Positions 18,302 through 26,856 are shown, counted from the first letter of the stretch. The stretch is DNA of 64,000 nucleotides from UBA7803 sp040219135 (GCA_040219135.1 JAVJTA010000005.1:463089-527088), one strand, 5' to 3'. Made by a program: numbers and translations. The notes: generated by a model from the sequence alone, not told the origin.

Positions 18302-19485
18302 TCGTGAAGCCCAGAATCCGCGGTTTCATCTGCACCACGGCCCATCCCGCCGGCTGCGCCGCCCACGTGCGCGAGCAGATCGACTACGTGCGCGAACGCG
18401 GCGCCGTGGACACCGGGGCGAAGAAAGTCCTGGTGATCGGAGCCTCCGGCGGCTACGGCCTGGCGTCGCGCATCGTCGCCGCGTTCGGCGGCGGCGCGGA
18501 CACCCTCGGCGTGTCCTTCGAAAAGGCGCCCACGGCGACCAAGACCGCCACCGCCGGCTGGTACAACAACATCGCCTTCGAGGAAGCGGCGGCGGAAGCC
18601 GGCCTGTACGCCAGCACCCTGGACGGCGACGCCTATTCCGATGCCATGAAAGCCCGGGTGGTGGACGCCGTCCGCGCGGATCTGGGTCAGCTGGATCTGC
18701 TGGTGTACAGCCTCGCCTCGCCGGTGCGTCAGCATCCCAAGACCGGGGAACTGCACCGCTCGGCGATCAAGCCCCTCGGCGAACCCGTGCACATCAAGAC
18801 GCTGAACGTCGATCGGGGCGAGGTCCACGACATCGACCTGGAGCCCGCCAGCGAAGAGGAGACCCGCAACACCGTGGCGGTGATGGGGGGCGAGGACTGG
18901 GAGATGTGGACCGACGCGCTCGCCGACGCCGGGGTGCTGGCCTCTGGATTCCGCACCCTGGCGTTCACCTACATCGGCAGCGAGCTGACCTGGCCCATCT
19001 ACTGGAAGGGCACCCTGGGCAAGGCCAAGGAAGATCTGGATAGGGCCGCCCGTGCCATCCGGACGCGGCTCTCCGCCCTCGACGGCGACGCCCGGGTGGC
19101 GACGCTGAAGGCCATCGTCAGCCAGGCCAGCTCCGCCATTCCCGTCGTGCCGCTGTACGCGTCGCTGCTGTTCCGGGTGATGAAGGAGCAGGGCAACCAC
19201 GAGGACACCATCAGCCACATCTATAGGCTGTTCGCCGAGCAGCTCGCCCGCGGGGCGACGCTGAACCTGGATGATGAGGGCCGCATCCGCGTCGACGACG
19301 TGGAACTGTCCGATCCGGTGCAGGACGAAGTCCGCCGCCGCTGGCCGCTGGTCACCACCGGGAATCTCGACGCGCTGGCCGATCTGCCTGGGTTCCGCGA
19401 GGACTTCCTGAAGATCTTCGGCTTCGGCATCGATGGCGTCGACTACGATGCGGAACAGGATCCGACCCTGGGTCGGGCGATCTGA
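18298..19485 (+). CDS. fabV: Trans-2-enoyl-ACP/CoA reductase FabV
   Basis: NADH-dependent enoyl reductase that finishes each cycle of fatty acid elongation; FabV enzymes are known for low triclosan sensitivity. Motifs are MIVKPRIRGFICTTAHPAGC at the start, VIGASGGYGLASR for NADH binding, and the FabV-specific Tyr-x8-Lys catalytic pair at Tyr235 and Lys244 in PIYWKGTLGKAKEDL. It has 395 residues, the normal length. The ATG at 18298 overlaps the previous stop; a longer open frame upstream is shadow of the kinase gene. No fabI is in the window. Confidence 0.96.
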   Translation: MIVKPRIRGFICTTAHPAGCAAHVREQIDYVRERGAVDTGAKKVLVIGASGGYGLASRIVAAFGGGADTLGVSFEKAPTATKTATAGWYNNIAFEEAAAEAGLYASTLDGDAYSDAMKARVVDAVRADLGQLDLLVYSLASPVRQHPKTGELHRSAIKPLGEPVHIKTLNVDRGEVHDIDLEPASEEETRNTVAVMGGEDWEMWTDALADAGVLASGFRTLAFTYIGSELTWPIYWKGTLGKAKEDLDRAARAIRTRLSALDGDARVATLKAIVSQASSAIPVVPLYASLLFRVMKEQGNHEDTISHIYRLFAEQLARGATLNLDDEGRIRVDDVELSDPVQDEVRRRWPLVTTGNLDALADLPGFREDFLKIFGFGIDGVDYDAEQDPTLGRAI

Positions 19486-19568
19486 GCGCGCGCCGCAGCG
19501 GCATCCGCTGATCCCCGCGCCCGCTCCGGGCGCACGACGTCCGTCCGGGTGCGGAGCATGCTCGGCGC

Positions 19569-20843
19569 ATGCGGGGCCAACGACTCCATCCACGTACGCG
19601 GCCATTCCGCTACCTCGGCTTCTGGCTGGCGGCCGCCGCGCTGACCCTGGCCGGCAGCGCGGGCCGCGATGCCTGGCCGCGGCTGGCGGTCATCGGTTTC
19701 TGCTGTTGCTGGCCGCCGCTGGCCGATCGCCTGCGCGGCTGCTGGCCGGAGCCCCCGGCGCCGGGCCGGGTTGCGGCCGCCGAGATCGACCGTCGCCTGT
19801 ACGTCGCCGAGTGCGCCGGCGTCGCGCTGCTGTTCGCCTGGGCCTGGGTGCCCATTCTCCTCGGCATCGCCGCGGCGCTGTGTCTGCTTGCCGGCGCCAG
19901 CGCCCTGGGCGGCTGGCGACTGCTGCTGCCGTCCCTGCTGGCGCTGGCCGCTGGCCTCGCTCCGGGTCTGTGGCTGGCGCCGCACCCCGACCTGGACGCG
20001 GTTCGCGCCGCGGACGCGCTGGCGCTGCTGCTGATCGTCGGTTTCACCCTGGCGCTTGCTCAACTGGCCTTCGTGCAGGCCCGGCGCCTGCACGCCCAGC
20101 GCCTCGCTCTGGCCGCCCGGTCGGCGGCGCTGGAACGACTGAACGGGCGCATGCAGCGCTACCTGCCGCCGAGCCTGCGCGACCGTCTCGCCCGGGCGCC
20201 GGAGACGCCGTGCCGCTGGGAGCGCTGCTGGGTCACCGTGGTGTTCGTCGATCTGGTCGGATTCACCGAGCTCGCGGAACGTCTCCAAGCGGAACCCCTC
20301 GCCGGCCTGCTCGACGACTACCTGGGGGCCGTCATCCCGGCGGCGGAGGCACGCCGGGGCGAGGTGTCGAAGGTCATGGGCGACGGCCTGCTGGTCGCCT
20401 TCGGGCTCGGCGATGATCTCGACCGCCGCGGCCGGGCCGCCGCTGCGCTGGCTTTCTGCCGCGACGTGCCGTTGGCGCTCGAGCGACTGGCGCTGCGCTG
20501 GCGCCAGCGCGGTGAGCCGGTGACCCTGGGCATACGCGCCGGGGTCGCCAGCGGCTACTGCACCCTGGGCGACCGCGGCGGCGCCGACCGCCTGGATTTC
20601 ACTCTGCTCGGCACGCCGGTGAATCTGGCGAGCCGGCTGCAGGGCCATGCCGCGGCGGATGCGGCGCTGCTCGACGCGGCCACTGCCGCCCTCGCCGGGC
20701 CGAGCGCGCGGCTCGGGGCGCCACGCTCGCTGGCGCTGAAAGGTCTGGGGGAGCTGCCGGTGTATCCGTGGTCGCTGAATGGCGCCCGAGTTGACCCGAC
20801 CGCCCCGTCTGCTATCGTGCCGGCGCCTCACTGCGGTGAATAA
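19569..20843 (+). CDS. Membrane-anchored class III adenylate cyclase
   Basis: The N-terminal half (about residues 14-170) has five to six hydrophobic segments and is followed by a class III cyclase catalytic domain. Metal-binding aspartates are Asp228 in VVFVDLVGFTELAE and Asp272 in SKVMGDGLLVAFG. Lys268 and Asp343 (DFTLLGTPVNLASR) are the adenine-specifying pair, and Asn352 and Arg356 are the transition-state residues, so the product is probably cAMP. It has 424 residues. It lies 83 bp after fabV and 9 bp before hemE. A cAMP phosphodiesterase gene (cpdA) is also in the window. Confidence 0.92.
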   Translation: MRGQRLHPRTRPFRYLGFWLAAAALTLAGSAGRDAWPRLAVIGFCCCWPPLADRLRGCWPEPPAPGRVAAAEIDRRLYVAECAGVALLFAWAWVPILLGIAAALCLLAGASALGGWRLLLPSLLALAAGLAPGLWLAPHPDLDAVRAADALALLLIVGFTLALAQLAFVQARRLHAQRLALAARSAALERLNGRMQRYLPPSLRDRLARAPETPCRWERCWVTVVFVDLVGFTELAERLQAEPLAGLLDDYLGAVIPAAEARRGEVSKVMGDGLLVAFGLGDDLDRRGRAAAALAFCRDVPLALERLALRWRQRGEPVTLGIRAGVASGYCTLGDRGGADRLDFTLLGTPVNLASRLQGHAAADAALLDAATAALAGPSARLGAPRSLALKGLGELPVYPWSLNGARVDPTAPSAIVPAPHCGE

Positions 20844-20852
20844 GAGACGTCG

Positions 20853-21875
20853 ATGGACAAGGTGTTCCTCAGGGCCTGCCGCGGTGAGCCCACTGCGTAC
20901 ACGCCGATCTGGCTGAACCGTCAGGCCGGCCGCTACATGCCCGAGTACCATCAGGTGAAGGGCTCGACGCCGAGCCTCGACTTCTTCAAGAATCCGGAAC
21001 TCGCCGCCCGGGCCACGCTCGACGCTCAGCGCATTCTCGGGGTCGACGCGGCCATCATGTTTGCCGACCTGCTGCCGATCATGGAGCCCATGGGGCTCGA
21101 ACTCGACTACAAGGCCGGCGTGGGTCCGGTGTTCGCCAACCCGGTGCGCTCGGCGCGGGACGTGGATCAGCTGCGGGTGGCGGCGGCTGAGGAGGCAACG
21201 CCCTACATCGCCGAGACGGTGCGCAACATCCGCGGCGGGCTGCCGCCGGAGATCGCCCTGATCGGCTTTGCCGGCGCCCCGTTCACGCTTGCCTCCTACG
21301 CCATCGAAGGCAAAGGCTCGCGCAACTACATCTACGTGAAGAAGCTCATGTACGAGGCCCCGGAAATCTGGGAGCAGCTCATGAGCAAGCTGGTGAACCA
21401 GGTATCGAGCTATCTGTCGCTGCAGATCGACAGCGGCGTCGAAGCGGTGCAGCTGTTCGACACCTGGGTGGGCTGCCTCTCGGTGGGCGACTTCCGGCGC
21501 TACGTGCTCCCCCATCTCAAGCAGCTCATCGACAACCTGCGCGGCCGCGTGCCGATCATCTACTTCGGCACCGGCAACGGCCACCTGCTGGCCGACACGG
21601 TCAGCGCGGGCCCCGACGTGCTGGCCCTGGACTGGCGGGTGCCGCTGGGCGCGACGTGGGACGCCCTCGGCGTGCGCGCGGTGCAGGGCAATCTCGACCC
21701 CATCGTGCTCTGCGCCGATCAGGCGACGGTCGCCCGGGAGTCCCGCGAGGTCCTCGATGAGGCCGGCGGTCGCCCGGGCCACATCTTCAATCTCGGCCAC
21801 GGCATCGTGCCGGAAACGCCCGTCGACAACGTCCGCTTTCTGGTGGATTTCGTGCATGAGCAATCGGCCCGCTGA
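20853..21875 (+). CDS. hemE: Uroporphyrinogen decarboxylase
   Basis: Removes four carboxyl groups from uroporphyrinogen III to give coproporphyrinogen III in heme synthesis. Signatures are WLNRQAGRYMPEYHQVKG at residues 20-37, IMFADLLPIMEPMG with the catalytic Asp, and IGFAGAPFTLASYAIEGKGS. It has 340 residues, slightly shorter than E. coli HemE (354). Its end overlaps the VanZ-like gene by 20 bp. Confidence 0.97.
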   Translation: MDKVFLRACRGEPTAYTPIWLNRQAGRYMPEYHQVKGSTPSLDFFKNPELAARATLDAQRILGVDAAIMFADLLPIMEPMGLELDYKAGVGPVFANPVRSARDVDQLRVAAAEEATPYIAETVRNIRGGLPPEIALIGFAGAPFTLASYAIEGKGSRNYIYVKKLMYEAPEIWEQLMSKLVNQVSSYLSLQIDSGVEAVQLFDTWVGCLSVGDFRRYVLPHLKQLIDNLRGRVPIIYFGTGNGHLLADTVSAGPDVLALDWRVPLGATWDALGVRAVQGNLDPIVLCADQATVARESREVLDEAGGRPGHIFNLGHGIVPETPVDNVRFLVDFVHEQSAR

Positions 21876-22296
21876 CGGCTATGCCGCCTGGACGGAGGCC
21901 GGCGACCGGGTCTCGGCACTGTGCCTGCGGATGGGCTTCTGGGTTCCCCTGCTGCTGTGCACCTGGCTGGCGCTGACGCCGAGCCCGCCGGAATCGGTGT
22001 TCCGGGTCAGTGACATCCTCCTGCATGGCTTTGCCTTCGCCTACCTGACCTTCGCCCTCGGCCTCGCGCACGGCAGCCTGAGGCCTTGGGCCGTCGTAGC
22101 CTGGATGCTCGGCTACGGGGTCCTCATCGAGCTGGTGCAGAGCTTCGAGCCGTCGCGGGCGGCGGAGCTCAAAGATCTGCTGGTGGACTGCGCGGGCATC
22201 GCCGTCGGGCTGCTGCTGTTGATCGCGTTCGGCGCGTGGAGCCGACGGCTGCTGCGTTCGCTGATCGGGCTGGCTCTGCCCGTCGCCCGCGACTGA
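21856..22296 (+). CDS. VanZ-like family membrane protein
   Basis: Small membrane protein of 146 residues with about four hydrophobic segments. The VanZ-like pattern is seen in SDILLHGFAFAYLTFALGL and GYGVLIELVQSF, the His and Glu positions that recur in this family. The ATG at 21856 lies inside the end of hemE, suggesting coupling. The family role is not known outside the teicoplanin-resistance namesake, and there is no van context here. Confidence 0.85.
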   Translation: MSNRPADGYAAWTEAGDRVSALCLRMGFWVPLLLCTWLALTPSPPESVFRVSDILLHGFAFAYLTFALGLAHGSLRPWAVVAWMLGYGVLIELVQSFEPSRAAELKDLLVDCAGIAVGLLLLIAFGAWSRRLLRSLIGLALPVARD

Positions 22297-22297
22297 C

Positions 22298-22732
22298 TCA
22301 GCGCGCGAACAGCTGCCCGGGAATGTCGGCGAAGGACTTGAACTCCAGCGCGTTGCCGCTCGGGTCGAGGAAGAACAGGGTGGCCTGTTCGCCCGCTTGG
22401 CCGCGAAAGCGCACGCGCGGTTCGATCACGAACTCGACGCCGGCCAGCCGCAGCCGTTGCGCCAGTGCCTCCCAGTCCGGCATTTCCAGCACCACGCCGA
22501 AGTGGGGCACCGGTACCTGATCCCCGTCCACGGGGTTGTGGTGAATGCCGCCGCCGTCTTCCGGGCCGGCATCCGGCGCCAGATGGCACACCAGCTGGTG
22601 TCCGTACAGATCGAAGTCGACCCAGGTCTCGGCGCTGCGGCCCTCGGGACAACCCAGCAGCTCGCCGTAGAAGGCTCGCGACTCGGCGATGTCGCGCACC
22701 CTGATGGCCAGATGAAACGGTGTCGGGGGCAT
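22298..22732 (-). CDS. VOC family (glyoxalase/bleomycin resistance-like) protein
   Basis: Vicinal oxygen chelate fold protein with 144 residues. It begins PFHLAIRVRDIAESRAFYGE, the classic VOC beta-alpha-beta start with a metal-ligand His, and ends FFLDPSGNALEFKSF with a metal-ligand Glu. The central VPVPHFGVVLEM supplies another His. It is probably a metal-dependent lyase or dioxygenase; the substrate is unknown. It ends one base from the end of the convergent VanZ-like gene. Confidence 0.9.
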   Translation of the reverse strand: MPPTPFHLAIRVRDIAESRAFYGELLGCPEGRSAETWVDFDLYGHQLVCHLAPDAGPEDGGGIHHNPVDGDQVPVPHFGVVLEMPDWEALAQRLRLAGVEFVIEPRVRFRGQAGEQATLFFLDPSGNALEFKSFADIPGQLFAR

Positions 22733-22740
22733 GGTCGTTC

Positions 22741-22768
22741 TCCGTGGCCCGGCCTCCGTGGCCCGGCC
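22741..22768 (+). repeat. Two perfect 14-bp tandem units
   Basis: TCCGTGGCCCGGCC occurs twice in direct succession in the region between the VOC gene and the RRM gene, just left of a candidate promoter. It could be slippage product or part of a regulatory site. Confidence 0.8.
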
Positions 22769-22771
22769 GCT

Positions 22772-22800
22772 TTCCCTGCCGGCCGGCTTGATTTTATACT
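22772..22800 (+). promoter_or_regulatory. Candidate sigma-70 promoter for the RRM gene
   Basis: A near-consensus -10 box TATACT at 22795-22800 with a weak -35 TTCCCT at 22772-22777, spacing 17 bp. Transcription would begin near 22807 and leave a leader of about 150 nt before the RRM gene, long for such a short gene. The leader contains a small GAACC/GGGTTC hairpin. Confidence 0.5.
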
Positions 22801-22959
22801 CGAGCCGTCACAACCGCGCCCCGATTGCCTGCCGAGACGTGTCCTCGTGTGTCATTCGGTATCAAGTCTGACGACAGAACCTGCGGGTTCGACGACAAAT
22901 TCATTGGTACGCCGTTTGAATGGTCGCGGTGCTGCGTACGGAACGGTTTGAGCGATGCG

Positions 22960-23208
22960 ATGAAGAAACTATACGTGGGCAATCTGCCCTGGAGTGTGGG
23001 CGACAGCGAGCTGGAGGCATTCTTTGCCGACATGGGTCAGGTGCTGTCGGCCCGGGTGATCACCGACCGGGACACCGGGCGGTCGCGGGGCTTCGGCTTC
23101 GTCGAGATGGACGACGCCGGCGCCTCCCGGGCCATCGAGGAACTGAACGGCAAGGACATGGGCGGGCGCGCTCTGCGGGTCAACGAGGCCAACGAACGGG
23201 GTCGCTGA
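22960..23208 (+). CDS. Small RRM-type RNA-binding protein
   Basis: Single RNA recognition motif protein with 82 residues. RNP2 is LYVGNLPW at residues 4-11 and RNP1 is RGFGFVEM in the middle, both with the aromatic residues that stack on RNA. Similar small RRM proteins occur in many proteobacteria and cyanobacteria and are often cold-induced; that link is family knowledge and not shown here. The ATG at 22960 gives the family start MKKLYVGNLPW; the open frame upstream is leader. It ends GRALRVNEANERGR without the usual glycine-rich tail. Confidence 0.93.
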   Translation: MKKLYVGNLPWSVGDSELEAFFADMGQVLSARVITDRDTGRSRGFGFVEMDDAGASRAIEELNGKDMGGRALRVNEANERGR

Positions 23209-23224
23209 GCGACGGTCGCCCGGT

Positions 23225-23734
23225 TCAGCCGCTGTCCGCAGGCAGCCGCTTCGCCATCATGCACACGCGTTTGCTGCCGCCTTCGGTGTCCTGCTCGCCG
23301 ACGGCGGCGAATCCCAGGCGCTGGTGGAAGGCGATGGACGTCGGGTTCGGCGGGCGCAGATTGACTTCGCAGGCAAGCATCGGGCAGTCGGCGGGTACGT
23401 GGCGCGCGAGATCGTCGTACAGTGCCGCGCCCACGCCGGCACGGCGATGGCTCGCGCTGACCACGATCCGGTCGATGTACACGAAGCGCGGGTAGCCGCG
23501 CTTGAAGAAGCCGAAGTTGATGCTCTCGTACTCCGCGCTCTCCGGCAGCGCCAGCAGGAACCCGGCCATGTCCCCCTGCACGTCCCGGGCCACGCCCAGG
23601 TAGGCGCTCTGCGCGTGCAGGCGCGCGAGCTTCTCCTCCGGGATGCTGTTGACCGCGGGAATCGCCGCCTCGTTCAGCGCGAGGATTTGCGCGTAGTCCG
23701 AGGGCCTGGCGGTGACGATGCGGATGTCACTCAT
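23225..23734 (-). CDS. GNAT family N-acetyltransferase
   Basis: Acetyltransferase of the GNAT fold, 169 residues. The acetyl-CoA pyrophosphate loop is VVSASHRRAGVGAALYDDLA, and the family C-terminal beta strand follows in AFHQRLGFAAVGEQ. The acceptor substrate is unknown. Its start overlaps the stop of the ACT-domain gene by four bases, so the two are probably made together. It converges on the RRM gene. Confidence 0.9.
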   Translation of the reverse strand: MSDIRIVTARPSDYAQILALNEAAIPAVNSIPEEKLARLHAQSAYLGVARDVQGDMAGFLLALPESAEYESINFGFFKRGYPRFVYIDRIVVSASHRRAGVGAALYDDLARHVPADCPMLACEVNLRPPNPTSIAFHQRLGFAAVGEQDTEGGSKRVCMMAKRLPADSG

Positions 23735-24123
23735 GATGGCTTCTGCGCTTTGACGGTGAATCCGGCTGCCGCCAGCACCGCGGTGGCCCTGGTCAGCTCA
23801 GCCTGCTTCAGCAGCAGGTAGTCGGTGTCGAAACTCGAGATCACGAACACGGCGATGCCGGCATCGGCGAGGGGGGCCGTCAGCCCCGCGACGATACCGG
23901 TCAGGGCGAAGTCCAGCGGCCCGGCCACAGCCAGACAGGCCCAGCCCGGTTCCTCGCGATCGCTGGCGATGGTGAAGTCGCTGCGGCAGCACACCGACAG
24001 CTCGTCGCTGGACTTGAGCAGCGCGTAGAACGGTTCGGCGAGCAGCCCGTCCGGCAGCGCCGCCTGGGGCGCCAGGCGGTGCACGGAATAGGAGCCCGGC
24101 AGGCGGTGGAGCGAGGGTTTCAT
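23731..24123 (-). CDS. ACT domain-containing protein
   Basis: Protein of 130 residues resembling the stand-alone two-ACT (CASTOR-like) proteins: GSYSVHRLAPQAALPDGLL at the start and GIVAGLTAPLADAGIAVFVI in the middle, followed by SSFDTDYLLLK. Such proteins usually bind amino acids as regulators. It lies upstream of the GNAT gene with a 4-bp overlap, which hints at a shared amino-acid-responsive role; this is inference. Confidence 0.88.
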   Translation of the reverse strand: MKPSLHRLPGSYSVHRLAPQAALPDGLLAEPFYALLKSSDELSVCCRSDFTIASDREEPGWACLAVAGPLDFALTGIVAGLTAPLADAGIAVFVISSFDTDYLLLKQAELTRATAVLAAAGFTVKAQKPS

Positions 24124-24207
24124 CGTGTCTCGATGGCAGTTCCGCGGCAGCCCGCCCCGGTCCCGGGGCGCGTGGGCGGCGATCCTACACCAAGCGGAGC
24201 GGCGCTC

Positions 24208-24711
24208 CTACCGTTCGGCTTGCGGGTAGTGACGGCCGAAACGGCGCGCCAGCGCGGCGCCGGTGAAGTCCGGGTCCGCGGTGATCTCCCGCTCCGTGAA
24301 CGCCGGCGGCCGGTAGGCGGCTGCGCTGGCGGCATCGATGAAATCGTGTTCGAACACCCGCAGCGAGTCGTCCTCGCTGCGGTAAACGTCGAGACTGCCC
24401 TCGTGAACGCGAAAGCGCTGCTTGTCGACCTGCCAGCCCGGCAGCGCTGCCAGGCGTGCGAACTCTCCGGTGTCCAGGTAGAGGTTGGTGATCGACTCCG
24501 CGCCCGGGGGGAGGTCCCCGTACTTCTTGCAGAGCTTGTACACTTCGCCGCCGTCTGCGGCGGTGATTCGGCGCAGCCGCAGGCGGGTGTCGTCCAGGTA
24601 GCGGTCGAGAATGCACTGTGGCGTTCCGCTCAGCAGGGGCGCGGCTGCCGTGGCGTCGACCAGCCAGCGGCGCTCGCGTTCCGGCAGGGAGTACTTCGGC
24701 CGCGAGGCCAC
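24208..24711 (-). CDS. CYTH-like domain protein
   Basis: Protein of 167 residues resembling CYTH/triphosphate tunnel enzymes: YSLPERERRWLVD at the start, RYLDDTRLRLRRI, then LYKLCKK-like VYKLCKKYGD, and ITNLYLD. The alternating charged strands suit a triphosphate-binding tunnel, but the ExExK signature is not cleanly present near the N-terminus (PERERR is the closest), so activity is unsure. The GTG start lies 4 bp after the DUF4404 stop. An 84-bp gap to the ACT gene shows nothing notable. Confidence 0.78.
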   Translation of the reverse strand: MASRPKYSLPERERRWLVDATAAAPLLSGTPQCILDRYLDDTRLRLRRITAADGGEVYKLCKKYGDLPPGAESITNLYLDTGEFARLAALPGWQVDKQRFRVHEGSLDVYRSEDDSLRVFEHDFIDAASAAAYRPPAFTEREITADPDFTGAALARRFGRHYPQAER

Positions 24712-24715
24712 CGGG

Positions 24716-24997
24716 TCAGATCCCCATGCGCCCCAGTGCTGCGACGAGCTCGCGAAAGAACACTTCGGTGTTCGGGTGCCGGGCGGCGAAGTCGGCGGCC
24801 AGCGATTCCACCCGCTCCTGAATTCCCTCCTGGATTCCCTTCAGGGCGCCATCGTCGTCGCCTTCGGCGGCGAGCAGAGCGTGGATGTCGGCATCGACCT
24901 CTTCGAGCAGCGTACGCAGGTCGGCGTCGAGCGCCGGCGTCTTCTCGAGCTCGCCGTGGAGCTGTTCCAGTGTGGTTCTGATGTCGCGATTGCTCAT
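24716..24997 (-). CDS. DUF4404 family protein
   Basis: Small acidic helical protein of 93 residues, beginning MSNRDIRTTLEQLHGELEKT and ending FFRELVAALGRMGI. This matches the DUF4404 pattern, a short family of unknown function in gammaproteobacteria. The ATG at 24997 was preferred over one six codons upstream because the family starts there. It is directly upstream of the CYTH-like gene. Confidence 0.82.
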   Translation of the reverse strand: MSNRDIRTTLEQLHGELEKTPALDADLRTLLEEVDADIHALLAAEGDDDGALKGIQEGIQERVESLAADFAARHPNTEVFFRELVAALGRMGI

Positions 24998-25036
24998 GCC
25001 GGGATACCGCCGCACTCCAGGGGTCGACGCGACATC

Positions 25037-25498
25037 TTACACGTCTTTGCCGGACGCAGACGCCGCCAGGAACTTGTCGAGCTGATTGGCGAATGCCTGC
25101 AGATCGGTTTTGCCGAGCGCGCTCTGGCTGCTGCTGATGGTGCCGGCGTCGCGCAGCTGCTCCATGAGGTTGCGGCGCGCCAGGTGATCGTGGATGTTCT
25201 CCGCGGTGTACAGGGTTCCGCGGGGATTCAGGCCGATGCCGCCGCGCTCGACCACGTCGGCGGCCAGCGGGATGTCGGCGGTGATGACCAGGTCCCCGGC
25301 TTCCAGGGCGTCGGCGATCGCCCGATCGGCGACGTCGAAACCGGCCGGCACCTGCAGGCTCGAGAGGTACTTCGACGGCGGCACCCGGACGTGGTGGTTC
25401 GCCACCAGCAGCGTGCTGATGCCGAGCCGCTCGGCGGCGCGGAAAATGATCGCTTTGATCGCGTTGGGACAGGCGTCCGCGTCGACCCAGATCTTCAC
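25037..25498 (-). CDS. UPF0178 (YaiI/YqxD) family protein
   Basis: Protein of the UPF0178 family, PIN-like fold, function unknown. Motifs are KIWVDADACPNAIKAIIFRA at the start, VPPSKYL, and GDLVITADIPLAADVVERG. The GTG at 25498 fits the family N-terminus exactly (VKIWVDADACP); an ATG at 25528 would add ten residues. It has 153 residues. Conserved aspartates near the start suggest a nuclease-like metal site, unproven. Confidence 0.9.
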   Translation of the reverse strand: MKIWVDADACPNAIKAIIFRAAERLGISTLLVANHHVRVPPSKYLSSLQVPAGFDVADRAIADALEAGDLVITADIPLAADVVERGGIGLNPRGTLYTAENIHDHLARRNLMEQLRDAGTISSSQSALGKTDLQAFANQLDKFLAASASGKDV

Positions 25499-25550
25499 GC
25501 GCTGGTGCGGCCCCGCGCCGCGAACCATCTCGCGGATGCCGGGTGTTGGG

Positions 25551-26054
25551 TCAGGGGCGGATCTCCACCGGCGTTCCCAGATCCACCAGCGACCAGATCT
25601 CCTCGATCTCGGCGTTGGTTACGGCGATGCAGCCGTCGGTCCAGTCGTCGCCGAGATGGCGTTCCCCCAGCCAGCCCTGCCCGTTCTTCAGGCCGTGAAT
25701 CATGATCTGGCCGCCCGGATCGAGTCCTGCCTCGAGGGCGCGCATGCGATCGGCTTCGTTGGGATAGGAAATGCGCAGCGCCAGATGGAACGCGCTGCTG
25801 TCGTTGCGGTAGTCGATGGTGTAGACGCCTTCCGGCGTGCGTTCGTCACCCTCGAAACGCTTCGGGCCCTTCGGCGCCGCACCCAGTGCGACGCGATAGG
25901 TCTTCATCGCGCGATCGCCGTTCACCAGCGTCAGCGTGCGCGAGCTCTTGTCGATGATCACGCGTTCCACGTGATCGGCCGCGCCCGCCGCGGGCGCGAG
26001 GCTCGCGGCGAGCACGCCGAGCAGCGACGCGGTGAACAGTGATTTCAAGCTCAT
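25551..26054 (-). CDS. L,D-transpeptidase family protein (YafK-like)
   Basis: YkuD-type transpeptidase, 167 residues. A signal peptide ends near SLAPAAGAA. The catalytic motif is His120 in IMIHGLKNG and Cys142 in WTDGCIAVTNAEIEEIW. The compact length and the DGCIAV form resemble the YafK branch, whose members cut or remodel peptidoglycan crosslinks. The ATG at 26054 gives the best signal peptide. It lies 47 bp after the DUF2784 gene and may share its transcript. Confidence 0.9.
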   Translation of the reverse strand: MSLKSLFTASLLGVLAASLAPAAGAADHVERVIIDKSSRTLTLVNGDRAMKTYRVALGAAPKGPKRFEGDERTPEGVYTIDYRNDSSAFHLALRISYPNEADRMRALEAGLDPGGQIMIHGLKNGQGWLGERHLGDDWTDGCIAVTNAEIEEIWSLVDLGTPVEIRP

Positions 26055-26101
26055 ACCTCTGACGGCGACGGCCTGAATAGTGCGCAACGGCGAGCAGGAA
26101 T

Positions 26102-26473
26102 TCAACGGCGTGCTTCCCGCCGGCGGCGCCACACCCAGAGGTAGATGAGCAGGTTGGCAACGATCACCAGGGCCGCCAGCACGCCCTGAACGGTACGGGT
26201 CAGACCATCGGGATAGAGCGCGGCGAGCAGGTAGTGGGCGATGAATCCCTCCTCGTATCCGGCCGCGCCGGCGGATCGGAGCAATGCGTTCTCCCACACC
26301 GTGAGGGGACAGATGCGCCCCGACAGTTCGACGAAGGCGCCCCAGCCTGCCATCGGCAGGTGCAGCAGCGGCGCCCAGCGCCACCACAGCCACAGGAAGC
26401 CGCCGAGGAGCACGACCACAACGAACGCGACATGCACGACGAGCACCAGCTCCGCGGCGATCCGGTAGCTCAC
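26102..26473 (-). CDS. DUF2784 family membrane protein
   Basis: Membrane protein of 123 residues with about three or four hydrophobic segments. DUF2784 features are ELVLVVHVAFVVVVLLGGFL, SGRICPLTVWENALLR and a C-terminal LIYLWVWRRRREARR. The family function is unknown. The GTG at 26473 overlaps the stop of the upstream gene by four bases. Confidence 0.88.
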   Translation of the reverse strand: MSYRIAAELVLVVHVAFVVVVLLGGFLWLWWRWAPLLHLPMAGWGAFVELSGRICPLTVWENALLRSAGAAGYEEGFIAHYLLAALYPDGLTRTVQGVLAALVIVANLLIYLWVWRRRREARR

Positions 26474-26856
26474 GTCGGCTCCCGCAGTCGGTAGCGGAAC
26501 GTACGCTCGGAGAGGTCCGGAAAACGCACCAGCATCACGTAGCCTTCGAGCAGATCCCGGGGCACGCCTCCGGGCGCGTACAGCTCGATCTCGCTCGCCG
26601 GCGTCAGCCAGTCCAGCCGGGGCTTCAGGCAGGTCTCGTTGTAACCGGCGAAGCCGTAGCAGAGGAAGCCGCGGAACTCCATGGTCGGGCCGTGGTAGGC
26701 GAGCACGAAGCGATAAGGTTGCTCGGGGGTGAGCGTCATCGTCATCGCCGCAAGCGGGTGTTGTCCGGTGGTCGCCGGATCGGGTGCGGCGGCGGCGACG
26801 GCGCTGACCAGCGGCAGCGCCGCTCCAAGCACCCAGGCCCGGCGGGTCGGTCTCAC
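26470..26856 (-). CDS. Hypothetical secreted protein
   Basis: Not recognised. It has 128 residues with a signal peptide (RRAWVLGAALPLVSAVAAAA) and a mature part rich in beta-strand pattern: PYRFVLAYHGPTMEFRGFLC and YGFAGYNETCLKPRLDWLTP. Two cysteines may form a disulfide in the periplasm. The GTG start overlaps the stop of the cupin gene by four bases, and its own stop overlaps DUF2784 by four, so it is part of a tightly coupled set. Confidence 0.75.
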   Translation of the reverse strand: MRPTRRAWVLGAALPLVSAVAAAAPDPATTGQHPLAAMTMTLTPEQPYRFVLAYHGPTMEFRGFLCYGFAGYNETCLKPRLDWLTPASEIELYAPGGVPRDLLEGYVMLVRFPDLSERTFRYRLREPT

